A DNA stretch of 64,000 nt from Sphaerisporangium krabiense (GTDB lineage: Bacteria > Actinomycetota > Actinomycetes > Streptosporangiales > Streptosporangiaceae). Under the pieces are notes generated by a model. It was given only the letters and a program-made list of their open reading frames with translations. It was not told the DNA's origin and ran no database searches. A program made the translations under genes and the position numbers. The DNA lies in contig NZ_JACHBR010000001.1 in NCBI RefSeq assembly GCF_014200435.1, positions 868,001 to 932,000 of the forward strand, read 5' to 3'. Of this stretch, positions 25,427 through 34,240 are shown piece after piece; the stretch's first letter is position 1; every line of letters begins with the position of its first letter.

Positions 25427-25486
25427 ATGAAGACGGAGTTGGCGGCCGGTCGGACGATCCTGGCCGGGACGGAGTCGGGCCGATGA
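25427..25486 (+). CDS. 19-codon leader ORF coupled to DUF5107 gene
   Basis: ATG at 25427 follows a strong GAGGAGG (25412-25418) at a good 8-base distance and encodes MKTELAAGRTILAGTESGR. Its TGA overlaps the ATG of the DUF5107 gene (25483-25486). The DUF5107 start has no ribosome site of its own, so translation of this mini-ORF probably delivers ribosomes to it. An alternative is that the true DUF5107 N-terminus lies in this frame and was split by a frameshift. Confidence 0.5.
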   Translation: MKTELAAGRTILAGTESGR

Positions 25487-27375
25487 GCACGGTGCGGCTG
25501 TCGCACATGGCGATCCCCGTCGCCGATCTCGGCGAGGAGAATCCGCTTCCTTCGCTGGTGACCGCCGAACTGGCGACAAGGCCCCCGCAGGTGGCCGATG
25601 CCGATGAGGAGATGGTCGCCAACCTGGCCTACGGGCGTATGTCGTCGATCCTGCCGTACACCATGCAGGACGGGTACACCCGGGATCTGACCGACCGGAC
25701 GCTGTCCACCGCGGTGGTGGAGAGCGATGTCCTGCGGGCGGAGTTCCTGCTGGGCCTCGGCGGGCGGATGTGGTCTCTGGTGCACAAGCCGACAGGGCGC
25801 GAACTACTCCACCGCAATCCGTTCGTTCAGGTGGCGAACCTGGCGCTGCGTAACGCGTGGTTCGCCGGCGGCGTGGAATGGAATCTCGGCACGACCGGCC
25901 ACACGGCCCTCACCTGCGCGCCGGTACACGCTGCTCGCGTGGTGCGGCCGGACGGCGTCGAGGTGCTGCGGTTGTGGGAGTGGGAGCGGATGCGCGGGTT
26001 GGCATACCAGCTCGACATCTGGGCGCCGCCCGGCTCGCCGGTCCTGTTCGTCCAGGTCAGGATCGTCAACCCGAACCAGCACGAGGTGCCGGTCTACTGG
26101 TGGTCCAACATCGCCGTGCCCGAGGAGCCTGGCATGCGGGTGCTGGCGCCCGCCTCCCACGCCTGGCGCGGCCACGACGGCACCGGCCTCGACTACGTCA
26201 CGGCCCCGGACGGCGATCCCTTCGCGATCAAGCGCGCTACAGACCACTTCTTCGACATCCCTCGCGAGAACAGGAAATGGATCGCCGCGCTCGACTCGGA
26301 CGGCACGGGCCTGGTGCACGTCTCCACCGACCGGCTGCGTGGGCGGAAACTGTTCGTGTGGGGGCAGGGTGCGGGCGGGCGGCGCTGGCAGGAGTGGCTG
26401 TCCCCGCCGGGATCGCCCTATCTGGAGATCCAGGCCGGGCTGGCCCGAACCCAGCTCGAGCACCTGGCCCTGCCCGCCGGTGAGAGCTGGTCCTGGGTCG
26501 AGGCGTACGGACTTCTGCACGCCGGCGGCGATCCGGAGGCGGCCCTTGAGTCCCTGCTTCCAAGGTCGGCCATGGACGGCGTCGAGGGCTGCCTCGACCG
26601 GCCGCCGACCGAGATCCTGCACGCCGGCTCCGGCTGGGGTGCACTGGAATCCCGGCGGCGCCGGCTCACCTCACCCGCCACCCCCTTCCCCGACTCGACG
26701 CTGGGCGCCGAGCAGGAGCCCTGGCTGGAGCTGCTGCGGACCGGCCAGGTGCCCGAGGGCACGCCTAACACGGCGCCGGTGTCCTACCAGGTCGGGCCGG
26801 ACTGGCGGGCGCTCCTCGAGATGGCGCCCCCCACCTGGCCGGGACTGCTCCACCTGGGTGTGGCCCGCTTCCACGCGGGCGATGCCGAAGGCGCGGCGGC
26901 GGCATGGGAGTCGTCGCTGGCCCTCGCTCGCAACCCCTGGGCGCTGCGCAATCTCGCTGTCGTGGCACGGCAGGCGGGCGATGTCGCGTCGGCGGCCGTA
27001 CTGCTGCGCGAGGCGCACTCCATGGCACCCGCGGTTCGCGCACTGGCCGTCGAAGCCCTCGAGGTGCTCATCGAGGTCGATCCGGCGGAAGCGCTCACGT
27101 TCGTCGACGGACTCGCCCCCGACACGCGTACGCACGGCCGCATCCGCATGCTCGAATGCGCCGCCGCCATCAGGGCGGGCCGGCTGGAACGGGCACAGCG
27201 CGTCGCCGACACCAGCCTGGTCGTCGACGACCTGCGTGAAGGCGAGGACTCCCTCGGCGACCTGTGGTTCCGCTACCACGAGGCCCGGGCCGCCGCAGCC
27301 GATCCGGCATCCACCGCGCGGCGCGTGCGGGAGGAGAACCCGATGCCGCGCCCCTACGACTTCCGGATGGCGTGA
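25483..27375 (+). CDS. DUF5107 domain protein with TPR-like C-terminus
   Basis: 630 residues. The N-terminal 350 residues match DUF5107 ('LLGLGGRMWSLVHKPTGRELLHRNPFVQ', 'NAWFAGGVEWNLGTTGHTALT', 'VPVYWWSNIAVPEEPGMRVLAPA'), a family related in fold to galactose mutarotase. Helical repeats of TPR type follow from about 440 ('LLHLGVARFHAGDAEGAAAAWESSLALARNPWALRNLAVVARQAGDVASAAVLLREA'). There is no signal peptide, so it is cytoplasmic. First large gene of the rightward sugar operon; it probably acts on the imported saccharide, and its catalytic activity is not assigned here. Start chosen at 25483 by the ATGA overlap with the leader ORF. Confidence 0.8.
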   Translation: MSTVRLSHMAIPVADLGEENPLPSLVTAELATRPPQVADADEEMVANLAYGRMSSILPYTMQDGYTRDLTDRTLSTAVVESDVLRAEFLLGLGGRMWSLVHKPTGRELLHRNPFVQVANLALRNAWFAGGVEWNLGTTGHTALTCAPVHAARVVRPDGVEVLRLWEWERMRGLAYQLDIWAPPGSPVLFVQVRIVNPNQHEVPVYWWSNIAVPEEPGMRVLAPASHAWRGHDGTGLDYVTAPDGDPFAIKRATDHFFDIPRENRKWIAALDSDGTGLVHVSTDRLRGRKLFVWGQGAGGRRWQEWLSPPGSPYLEIQAGLARTQLEHLALPAGESWSWVEAYGLLHAGGDPEAALESLLPRSAMDGVEGCLDRPPTEILHAGSGWGALESRRRRLTSPATPFPDSTLGAEQEPWLELLRTGQVPEGTPNTAPVSYQVGPDWRALLEMAPPTWPGLLHLGVARFHAGDAEGAAAAWESSLALARNPWALRNLAVVARQAGDVASAAVLLREAHSMAPAVRALAVEALEVLIEVDPAEALTFVDGLAPDTRTHGRIRMLECAAAIRAGRLERAQRVADTSLVVDDLREGEDSLGDLWFRYHEARAAAADPASTARRVREENPMPRPYDFRMA

Positions 27376-27438
27376 GACGAGCCCGTTCATCCCGGACCAG
27401 AACCCAGGCAGAACAACCTTGAAGGAAGTGCAACAACC

Positions 27439-28779
27439 ATGAACATGGCCTGGAAGCAGCACAAACTGCTCACCGTCGCGGTCGCGGCGATGCTCGCGGC
27501 GCCGCTGGCCGCCTGCGGTGCCGACGGCAAGGACAACTCCTCCGGCTCCACCCCCGGTGGTGAGCTCACCTACTGGTCCATGTGGAAGCAGGGCGAAGAC
27601 CAGCAGAAGGTCCTCCAGGCCGCGATCGACGAGTTCACCGCCGCCACCAAGATCAAGGTCAAGGTGCAGTGGACCGGCCGTGACGTGCTCCAGAGCGTGG
27701 CGGCCCGGATGAACACCGGCAACGTGCCCGACCTCACCGACAACGGCGGCGCCGAGATCAGCGGCGCCCTGGTGAAGGTCGACGGGGTGACCGGCCTCGC
27801 CGACGTCTACTCCGCGGCCATCGACGGCGAGAGCAAGAAGGTCAGTGAGGTCATCCCGGCCGGCCTGGTCGGTCCGTACAAGACCAGCGGCGGCGAGCCG
27901 TGGATCGTGCCATACGAGATCATCGGCAACACCCTCTGGTACAACGGCGCCAACGCCGACAACGGTCTGGCCACCAAGCAGCCCGCGACCTGGGACGAGT
28001 TCATGACCTGGCTCGACGCCCAGAAGGGCAGGGGCCGCACCCCCATCGCGCTCGACGGGGACGTCGCGGGCTACGTCGCCGGCTGGACCACCTGGTCGGT
28101 CATCCGGCACGGCGGAGTCGGGCTGCTGAACAAGGCGGCGCAGGACAAGACCGGCGCCACCTTCGACGACCCGGCCTTCATCGCCGCGGCCACCGACATG
28201 GAAAAGCTGATCAAGGGCGGCTACATCGTCAAGAACTCCAACGCCACGAAATGGCCGGCCCAGCAGAACAACTGGGCGGCGGGTAAGTCTCCCACTGACG
28301 TGTTGCTCATGGGCACCTGGGCGCCGAGCGAGACCGGCCCGCAGGCCGCGCCCGGGTTCCAGTATCGCTCCTTCCCCTTCCCCAAGGTCACCGGCGGCAA
28401 GGGCGACAACGCCGCCAGCGCCGGAGTCATCGGCTTCGCGGTCCCCGCCAAGGCCAAGCACGCGGCCGAGGCCAAGAAGTTCATCGCCTTCTTCATGAAC
28501 AAGGACCGCATCGGCAAGATCGCCTCTGAGGCCAAGAACCTCACGCCACGAAGCGACGTCGCCGCGCCGGCGGAACTCGCCGACTTCCAGAAGGAGTTCG
28601 TGGCCGCGGGCGAGAACGTCTACCCGCCGAACGACAACGTCTCCGCGGTCGCGCCGCAGTGGGCGACCAACGTGTGGGAGCAGACCAACGCCGACTTCTT
28701 CAACGGAAAGCTCGACGCGGCCGGCTTCATCAAGCAGCTCAAGGAAAAGACCATCAAGCTTTACCAGAACGGCCAGTAG
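27439..28779 (+). CDS. sugar ABC transporter substrate-binding lipoprotein
   Basis: 446 residues of the extracellular solute-binding family 1. The signal peptide ends in a clear lipobox 'LAAC' with Cys26. The mature part opens 'GGELTYWSMWKQGEDQQKVLQAAIDEF' and contains 'MGTWAPSETGPQAAPGFQYRSFPFPKV', typical of oligosaccharide binders. It captures the sugar released by secreted enzymes and delivers it to the two permeases encoded next. It lies 63 bases after the DUF5107 gene with a GGAAG before the ATG. Confidence 0.92.
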   Translation: MNMAWKQHKLLTVAVAAMLAAPLAACGADGKDNSSGSTPGGELTYWSMWKQGEDQQKVLQAAIDEFTAATKIKVKVQWTGRDVLQSVAARMNTGNVPDLTDNGGAEISGALVKVDGVTGLADVYSAAIDGESKKVSEVIPAGLVGPYKTSGGEPWIVPYEIIGNTLWYNGANADNGLATKQPATWDEFMTWLDAQKGRGRTPIALDGDVAGYVAGWTTWSVIRHGGVGLLNKAAQDKTGATFDDPAFIAAATDMEKLIKGGYIVKNSNATKWPAQQNNWAAGKSPTDVLLMGTWAPSETGPQAAPGFQYRSFPFPKVTGGKGDNAASAGVIGFAVPAKAKHAAEAKKFIAFFMNKDRIGKIASEAKNLTPRSDVAAPAELADFQKEFVAAGENVYPPNDNVSAVAPQWATNVWEQTNADFFNGKLDAAGFIKQLKEKTIKLYQNGQ

Positions 28780-28787
28780 AACAGCAC

Positions 28788-29771
28788 ATGAGGACCAAGA
28801 TCGCGGGCGGCGGCGGCGCGACCGCCGCCGCCCGAACCCCACGCCTCATCCGCTCACGGTCTGCTTCGGACCGGTCCAGCGCCCTGAGCCGGCAGCGGAG
28901 AAAGCTGTACTGGCCGTTCGTCGCACCGGCGTTGCTGGTCTATCTGGCGCTGTTCTTCGGACCGGCTCTGGCCGGGTTGTGGATCAGCTTCCAGTCCTGG
29001 CGGGGCTCCGGCGACCAGATGCGGTTCATCGGGGCGAAGAACTATCAGCGTCTCTGGGACGATCCCGCTTTCATGACGGCCTTCGGCAACTCCCTGAAGA
29101 TCCTCGTCATCTGCGGCGTGGCCATCTTCGTCCTGGCGTTCCTCATCAGCGCCTTCCTGCGCCAGATGAGATTCCGCAAGGGCCTGCAGGCTCTGCTGTT
29201 CCTGCCCTACATCATCTCGCCGATCGCCATCGGGGTCGGCCTGGGGCTCTTCCTTGACCCCGACGGCCTGCTCAACAGCGGTCTGCGAGGAGTCGGCCTG
29301 TCCTCGCTGGCCAAGCCCTGGCTGGCGCCGGACCAGATCTTCACGACCATCCTCGTCGGCGTCATCTGGGTCAGCACCGGCTTCTACGTCATGCTCCTCA
29401 TGGCCGGCGCCGACCGCATCCCGAAATTCTTCTACGAGGACGCGCAGGTGGCGGGCGCGACACGACTCCAGCAGTGGCGGTATGTGACGCTCCCGCTCAG
29501 TTGGGACGTCATCGCGGTGGCGGCCGTGCTCTGGGTCATCAACTCGCTGAGGATCTTCGAGTTCGTCTACGCCTTCACCGGCACCGCCGGCAACCCGCCC
29601 GAGCAGGTCCGCACGGTTCCGATCTACCAGTTCCTCATGACGACGGGCGGCAAGAACCCCGCCTACGACATGGGTTATGGATGCGCCATGGGCGTGGTGA
29701 TGGTGGCACTGATCGTCATCCTCGTCGTCTTCATGCGACGGGTCATGCGCCGAGACGCGGTGACCTACTGA
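28788..29771 (+). CDS. sugar ABC transporter permease, MalF type
   Basis: 327 residues with six predicted membrane helices beginning 'LYWPFVAPALLVYLALFFGPALAGLWISF'. The cytoplasmic EAA loop is 'EDAQVAGATRLQQWRYVTLPL', which docks the ATPase. The N-terminal 40 residues are basic and disordered. It starts 8 bases after the binding-protein gene and its stop overlaps the next permease start (TGATG). The long frame upstream of 28788 lies inside the binding-protein gene and is not used. Confidence 0.92.
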   Translation: MRTKIAGGGGATAAARTPRLIRSRSASDRSSALSRQRRKLYWPFVAPALLVYLALFFGPALAGLWISFQSWRGSGDQMRFIGAKNYQRLWDDPAFMTAFGNSLKILVICGVAIFVLAFLISAFLRQMRFRKGLQALLFLPYIISPIAIGVGLGLFLDPDGLLNSGLRGVGLSSLAKPWLAPDQIFTTILVGVIWVSTGFYVMLLMAGADRIPKFFYEDAQVAGATRLQQWRYVTLPLSWDVIAVAAVLWVINSLRIFEFVYAFTGTAGNPPEQVRTVPIYQFLMTTGGKNPAYDMGYGCAMGVVMVALIVILVVFMRRVMRRDAVTY

Positions 29772-30619
29772 TGGGAAAGACACTCAGTCCGCTCGTCCGC
29801 GCCTTCGTATGGCTGTGGGTCGTATCCAACGTCCTGCTGTTCGTCTGGATCGCGTTCACGTCACTGAAGAGCAGCGGTGAAGTCTTCGGCTCCCCGTTCA
29901 AGCTTCCCGCCAGCCCGCGATGGCCCAACTACGAAAGCGCCTGGAGCGTTTCGGAGATGGGCCAGGGCTTCTTCAACTCGGTCGTCATCGTGACCACGGC
30001 ATCGGTGACCACGATCGTCCTGGCGGCGCCGACCGCGTACATGCTGACCCGGAGCGGTACGCGCACCGCCGGTCCGCTGACCACCTTCTTCGCGGTCGGC
30101 ATGGGCATTCCGATCCAGGCGATGATCGTTCCGGTCTTCATCCTCATGCAGAAGATCTCGATGACCTTCAACGACGCCTTCGGATGGTGGGACGACCGCA
30201 TCAGCCTCTCCGCCATCTACGTGGCCACATCGCTACCGTTCGCGATCTTCCTGCTCACCAGCTTCTTCCGCACCCTGCCCACCGAGATCGAGGAAGCCGC
30301 CGCCCTCGACGGCGCCGGCGGAGCCCGCATCTTCGCCCAGATCATGCTCCCGCTCGCCCAGCCGGGCCTGATCACCGCGTTCATCCTCACGGTGATCAGC
30401 CTCTGGAACGAGACCCTCCTGGCCCTGATGCTCATCACCGACACCGAGCAGTACACGCTGCCCCAGGCACTTCTCGGCCTCTACCAGACCATGCAGTACA
30501 CATCCAACTGGGGCGGCCTGTTCGCCGGCGTCATCATCGTGATCCTGCCCATCATCGCCGTCTACATCTGGCTCAGCCGCCGAATCATGGAAGGCATGAC
30601 CCTCGGCGCCGGCAAGTGA
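29771..30619 (+). CDS. sugar ABC transporter permease, MalG type
   Basis: 282 residues, six membrane helices, EAA loop 'EEAAALDGAGGARIFAQIMLPLAQP'. Its ATG shares a base with the stop of the MalF-type gene. No ABC ATPase follows. As in many actinobacteria, a shared MsiK-type ATPase encoded elsewhere must energise the importer. Last gene of the operon; a strong hairpin follows at 30745. Confidence 0.92.
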   Translation: MGKTLSPLVRAFVWLWVVSNVLLFVWIAFTSLKSSGEVFGSPFKLPASPRWPNYESAWSVSEMGQGFFNSVVIVTTASVTTIVLAAPTAYMLTRSGTRTAGPLTTFFAVGMGIPIQAMIVPVFILMQKISMTFNDAFGWWDDRISLSAIYVATSLPFAIFLLTSFFRTLPTEIEEAAALDGAGGARIFAQIMLPLAQPGLITAFILTVISLWNETLLALMLITDTEQYTLPQALLGLYQTMQYTSNWGGLFAGVIIVILPIIAVYIWLSRRIMEGMTLGAGK

Positions 30620-30744
30620 ACCAAGGGACAGAACCCTTGAGCGGGATCATCGTGGCCGCTCGCTGAACCGCCCCGCCGTGGTGACCGCGGGGCGGTGAGC
30701 ATGCCCGCCGCGGGATGGCACGCCGGCGTGTCCGGTGTCGAGCC

Positions 30745-30776
30745 GATCAGCCGTGTCCGAATGGACACGGCTGATC
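30745..30776 (+). terminator. stem-loop terminator after the ABC operon
   Basis: Perfect 14-base-pair inverted repeat with a GAAT loop, 126 bases past the last permease stop. The stem is only moderately GC-rich and could also act as a dyad operator, but the position fits a terminator. Confidence 0.65.
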
Positions 30777-31090
30777 CATTTCCACCAGCACCTCCTTATG
30801 CCGCTCAGAGGCGGTCGCCCTCGCGGTTCGCGACGCTGAACTGGCCGGCTACGGCGCCCTCGCGGTCTGGCCGCGGTCGCAGCGAAGGACACCGAGTGGC
30901 CTCGCCTTACCATCCAGGGGCGCATGCGCGCCGCGGCCTGCAGGGCCCGCGGCGCGGCAGGCTGAATCAGCACCACCACGCCCGATCCGGGACAAGCACG
31001 CGAGCGACAGGATGCGGCGTGACCACGCCCGGCCGAACGCCGCCTGGGTCATCGACCTGCCCCACGTGTTCGGACGAACCCCGGATACGC
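30777..31090. other. intergenic, nothing recognised
   Basis: The 314 bases between the two convergent terminators show no gene, RNA or repeat that I can support. Confidence 0.5.
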
Positions 31091-31132
31091 CTCTGCTCCG
31101 CCCCCGTGTCGAACGTTGGGGGCGGAGCAGAG
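31091..31132 (-). terminator. stem-loop terminator of gene B
   Basis: 15-base-pair perfect GC-rich stem with a 12-base loop, 30 bases downstream of the stop of the leftward secreted-protein gene B. Confidence 0.75.
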
Positions 31133-31162
31133 ATCTGTCAGGGCTTGTTCTACGACCTCAGG

Positions 31163-34162
31163 TCAGGCCTTGGTTCCGTTGACGACGACGTTGGTGATGT
31201 GCCCGCTGGGGTTGGCGGAGTTCTGGGTTATGGTCACCCGTACGTACCGGGCGGCCGCGGCCAGTGGGTAGCTGTCCCCCTTGCTGGTCGCCGGGCTGGT
31301 GGTGTCCTTGGTGCCGACCGTGGTCCACGTCGTGCCGTCGGTGCTGACCTGGACGTTGTACTTGTAGTAGCGGCCGTCGAGGTAGTAGTTGGTGACGGTG
31401 ATGTTGCTGAGCCGGTAGACGTCCTGCAGATCGACCTGCCACCACCCGGGCAGCGGCCAAGTGGCCCAGTACGACCCGGTGTCGGAGTCGACCGCCAGAC
31501 CCGCGGGATGCCCGGCCTCGCTGCTCTGCGCGGTGGCCGGCTTGTTCAGGGCCAGATTCGGGGCGGGGATCCCGTTGACGACGACCGTGGCGAGGTGGCC
31601 GTCGGCGCCGGCGGAGGCGCCGGTCATGTTCACCCGGACGTACCGGGCGGTCGCGATCAGCGGATAGAGGTCCCCGGTGTCGGTCGCGGGGTCGGTGGTG
31701 TCCTTGGTCGCGACCGTGCTCCACTTCGTGCCGTCGGTGCTGACCTGGACGTTGTACTGGTAGGAGCGGTTGCCGCCGGGAGGATTGACGACGGTGATGT
31801 TGCTGAGCTGGTAGACGTCCTTCAGATCGACCTGCCACCACTGCGGCAGCGGGCCGTCGGCGGCCCAGAACGAGCCGGTGTCGGAGTCGACCGCCAGACC
31901 CGCGGCGTGCCCGGTCCCGCTGCTCTGCGCGGTGGCCGGCTTGTTCAGGGCCAGATTCGGAACGGGAATCCCGTTGACGACGACATCCTCGATACGACCC
32001 CCGGCACGCTCAGAACCGCCGGTCATGTTCACCCGGACGTACCGGGCGGTCGCGCTCACCGGATAGCTGTCCCCGGTGTCGGTCGCCGGGTCGGTGGTGT
32101 CCTTGGCCGCGACCGTGGTCCACTTCGAACCGTCGGTGCTGACCTGGACGTCGTACTGGTAGAAGCGCTTGGGGCGGTGGTCGTTGGTGATGGTGATGTT
32201 GCTGAGCTGGTAGACGCCCTGCAGGTCGACCTGCCACCACTGCGGAAGCGGGCCGTCGGCAGCCCAGAACGATTTGGTGTTGGAGTCGACGGCACGGTCC
32301 GCCGCATGCCCGGGCGACTGGATGCTCTGTGCGGTGGCCGGCTTGTTCAGGGCCAGGTTGACGCCTTGGCCGACCGCCTTGAGGGTGACGGTTTGTTCGG
32401 CGGCGGTGCGGGTGCCGCCGACGGGGTTGCCGGTGGCGTTGGTCCACGACCGTGTCGGGGTGGTCTCCGCCGGCCGCTCGGCGTCCGACGACATGCCGAG
32501 CACCAGGCCGCTGTGGCGGTTGACCAGGCGGTAGGAGCCCGCGGGCGCGACGTTCTTGACGATGAACCACTGCTGCCCGGCCGTGCCGTCCGCGGGGGCG
32601 ACGGTGAGCTTGGTGCCCCAGGCACGGGAGGTGGTCGTGGCGGAGTCGACGCCGAGCGCCAGCCCGCTGTCTACGTTGACAATGGCGTAGGCGCCGTCGC
32701 CGGTGGGCTGGAACGACCACCTTTCCCGCGCCGAGCCGGTCGGTGAGGCCACCGAGGTGGTCGCCGACGACCCGGAGACCTGGGCCAGGGTCCGGCCCGA
32801 GGAGCTGGTGATCTGGTAGGCGAGGCTCGGGCTGACCGGCGCGGCGGGACTGCTGCTGTCGATGGTGATGTTGCGCCATTCCGAGCGGCCACTGGGACAG
32901 CCGAAGTCGCAGTACTCGCGGAAGGTGCGCCCGGTGATCGTGCCGCTGGCCTTGCCCACCGGATCCACCAGCCAGTGATACCAATAGTCGGCGTACCGGA
33001 CGCCGCCGGTGTCGCCGATCTTGTACCACTTCTGCGTCGACAGATCATCGGTGGCGAACACCGGCATCGCATTGGCCGAATTGTTGGGGTTGATCGGGTT
33101 GGCCGTGGCCAGATACAGGCCCAGATAGGCGTTGTAGGTCACGCTCATGTACAACAACGGCGACTGATCGGGCATCAAGCCCGCGGCGACCTGCTGGTCG
33201 ATGGAACCGGCATTGAGCGGGTTGTAGTCATTGGCCGGCGGGGTGTACCCGTTGGGGTTGGACGCGGTGACCGGGACGATGTTGCTTTCCTTGCCCCCGA
33301 TACCGGCCTCGGTCCAGGCGCCGTCGTACCACTTCTGCCACGTCCCCGGCGCCAGCTTGCCCGACATCGGCGCCCTGGCCACATGCTCATTCCGCATGTT
33401 CCACCGGCCCGCCTGCCCCGGCTTGTTGATGACCTGCGACCCGTAGAACACATAGAAGTACCCCGAGGCCGGATCAGCGAACAACCGCTGATCACCACCA
33501 CCGAAGTAGTACGTCTGGTTCGGAAACGCCTGAGTGTCACCCCGCACCGTGCTGTAGGGCGAGGTGATGACATGGTCCTTGATGTCCCACGTCCGCCCCT
33601 GATCAGTGGACACCGCGTAATCGATCGAGTCGTAGTGCATGCCGTCCCCGAACGGGAACATCGTGAACTCGTTGTGCACCAACCCGACCCAGTCACCGGT
33701 ATCGGGATCGACCCAGGTACCGATCAGATCGCAGTAGTTCTTCTGCCATTGGCCCTGGGGCGGGATCGAGGCGATCTTCCCCGTCGGGCTGTTGTTGCAC
33801 CGCCAGGTGGTGTCGTTGTTCTTGTCCTGTGGGTTGCCCGGGTTGACCGCGTCGCTGATCGCCGACGAGCGGGACGCGTCGTCGAAGTCGGTACCGGTGA
33901 AGAACGCCCAGTAACGCTCGTCCTTCGGGCCGTACAGAGCCGCGGACTGCTGGGTGTAAAACGTCCCGTCCTTATCGACGAACGGCGACGCCGGAGAATC
34001 GGTCGAGTACTGGTTGGGGCCGGTGGCACCCGTCGTGACGGTGTAGGTGGCAGCGGGGGGAAGCGGGGGTGTCGCCGATGCGGGTGACGGTGCCGTCGCG
34101 ACGACGGCCGTGGCCGCGATGGTGACACCCAGGGCCGCGAGGACCGGGCGTAGGCGGGGCAT
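31163..34162 (-). CDS. secreted propeller-like/RICIN/F5-8C protein B, probable glycoside hydrolase
   Basis: 999 residues, paralogue of the gene at 20890 with the same layout. It has a signal peptide (about 1-31), the propeller-like domain (37-437, encoded by the shared 1.2-kb block), a ricin-type domain (about 440-595), and three F5/8C repeats starting near 601, 732 and 866. The binding modules are clearly diverged from those of protein A ('SIQSPGHAADRAVDS' against 'SEGGHTPDKAVDT'), so the two probably present the same activity on different ligands. The ATG at 34160-34162 has GGGAGGG about 8 bases upstream. It is transcribed toward the ABC operon and ends at its own terminator. Confidence 0.8.
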   Translation of the reverse strand: MPRLRPVLAALGVTIAATAVVATAPSPASATPPLPPAATYTVTTGATGPNQYSTDSPASPFVDKDGTFYTQQSAALYGPKDERYWAFFTGTDFDDASRSSAISDAVNPGNPQDKNNDTTWRCNNSPTGKIASIPPQGQWQKNYCDLIGTWVDPDTGDWVGLVHNEFTMFPFGDGMHYDSIDYAVSTDQGRTWDIKDHVITSPYSTVRGDTQAFPNQTYYFGGGDQRLFADPASGYFYVFYGSQVINKPGQAGRWNMRNEHVARAPMSGKLAPGTWQKWYDGAWTEAGIGGKESNIVPVTASNPNGYTPPANDYNPLNAGSIDQQVAAGLMPDQSPLLYMSVTYNAYLGLYLATANPINPNNSANAMPVFATDDLSTQKWYKIGDTGGVRYADYWYHWLVDPVGKASGTITGRTFREYCDFGCPSGRSEWRNITIDSSSPAAPVSPSLAYQITSSSGRTLAQVSGSSATTSVASPTGSARERWSFQPTGDGAYAIVNVDSGLALGVDSATTTSRAWGTKLTVAPADGTAGQQWFIVKNVAPAGSYRLVNRHSGLVLGMSSDAERPAETTPTRSWTNATGNPVGGTRTAAEQTVTLKAVGQGVNLALNKPATAQSIQSPGHAADRAVDSNTKSFWAADGPLPQWWQVDLQGVYQLSNITITNDHRPKRFYQYDVQVSTDGSKWTTVAAKDTTDPATDTGDSYPVSATARYVRVNMTGGSERAGGRIEDVVVNGIPVPNLALNKPATAQSSGTGHAAGLAVDSDTGSFWAADGPLPQWWQVDLKDVYQLSNITVVNPPGGNRSYQYNVQVSTDGTKWSTVATKDTTDPATDTGDLYPLIATARYVRVNMTGASAGADGHLATVVVNGIPAPNLALNKPATAQSSEAGHPAGLAVDSDTGSYWATWPLPGWWQVDLQDVYRLSNITVTNYYLDGRYYKYNVQVSTDGTTWTTVGTKDTTSPATSKGDSYPLAAAARYVRVTITQNSANPSGHITNVVVNGTKA
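32854..34054. repeat. 1.2-kb near-identical block shared with gene A
   Basis: Counterpart of 22566-23766 at an offset of 10288 bases, same orientation. The similarity stops abruptly at both edges while homologous but diverged sequence continues, as expected of gene conversion. Confidence 0.9.
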
Positions 34163-34190
34163 GGAGTGGACCCTCCCGATTTTCGGAAGT

Positions 34191-34240
34191 CACATAAATA
34201 AGTGCCTTGAAGTAAAGGAGGCTGATCGCCGGTTTGTCAA
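34191..34240 (-). promoter_or_regulatory. promoter and ROK-type operator of gene B
   Basis: On the minus strand: TTGACA (34235-34240), 18-base spacer, TTTACT (34211-34216), then CACTTATTTATGTG (34191-34204), the same dyad as in front of gene A, over the expected start point. TTTACTTCAAG before the dyad is identical to the ABC operon promoter. Confidence 0.7.

Noticed and set aside
26671..28842. 723-codon - strand frame opposite the DUF5107 and binding-protein genes
   Set aside because: Shadow frame; the forward genes carry signal peptide, lipobox and family motifs.
30695..32746. 683-codon + strand frame at the 3' end of gene B
   Set aside because: Mirrors the CBM repeats of gene B and crosses its terminator; no ribosome site or family.
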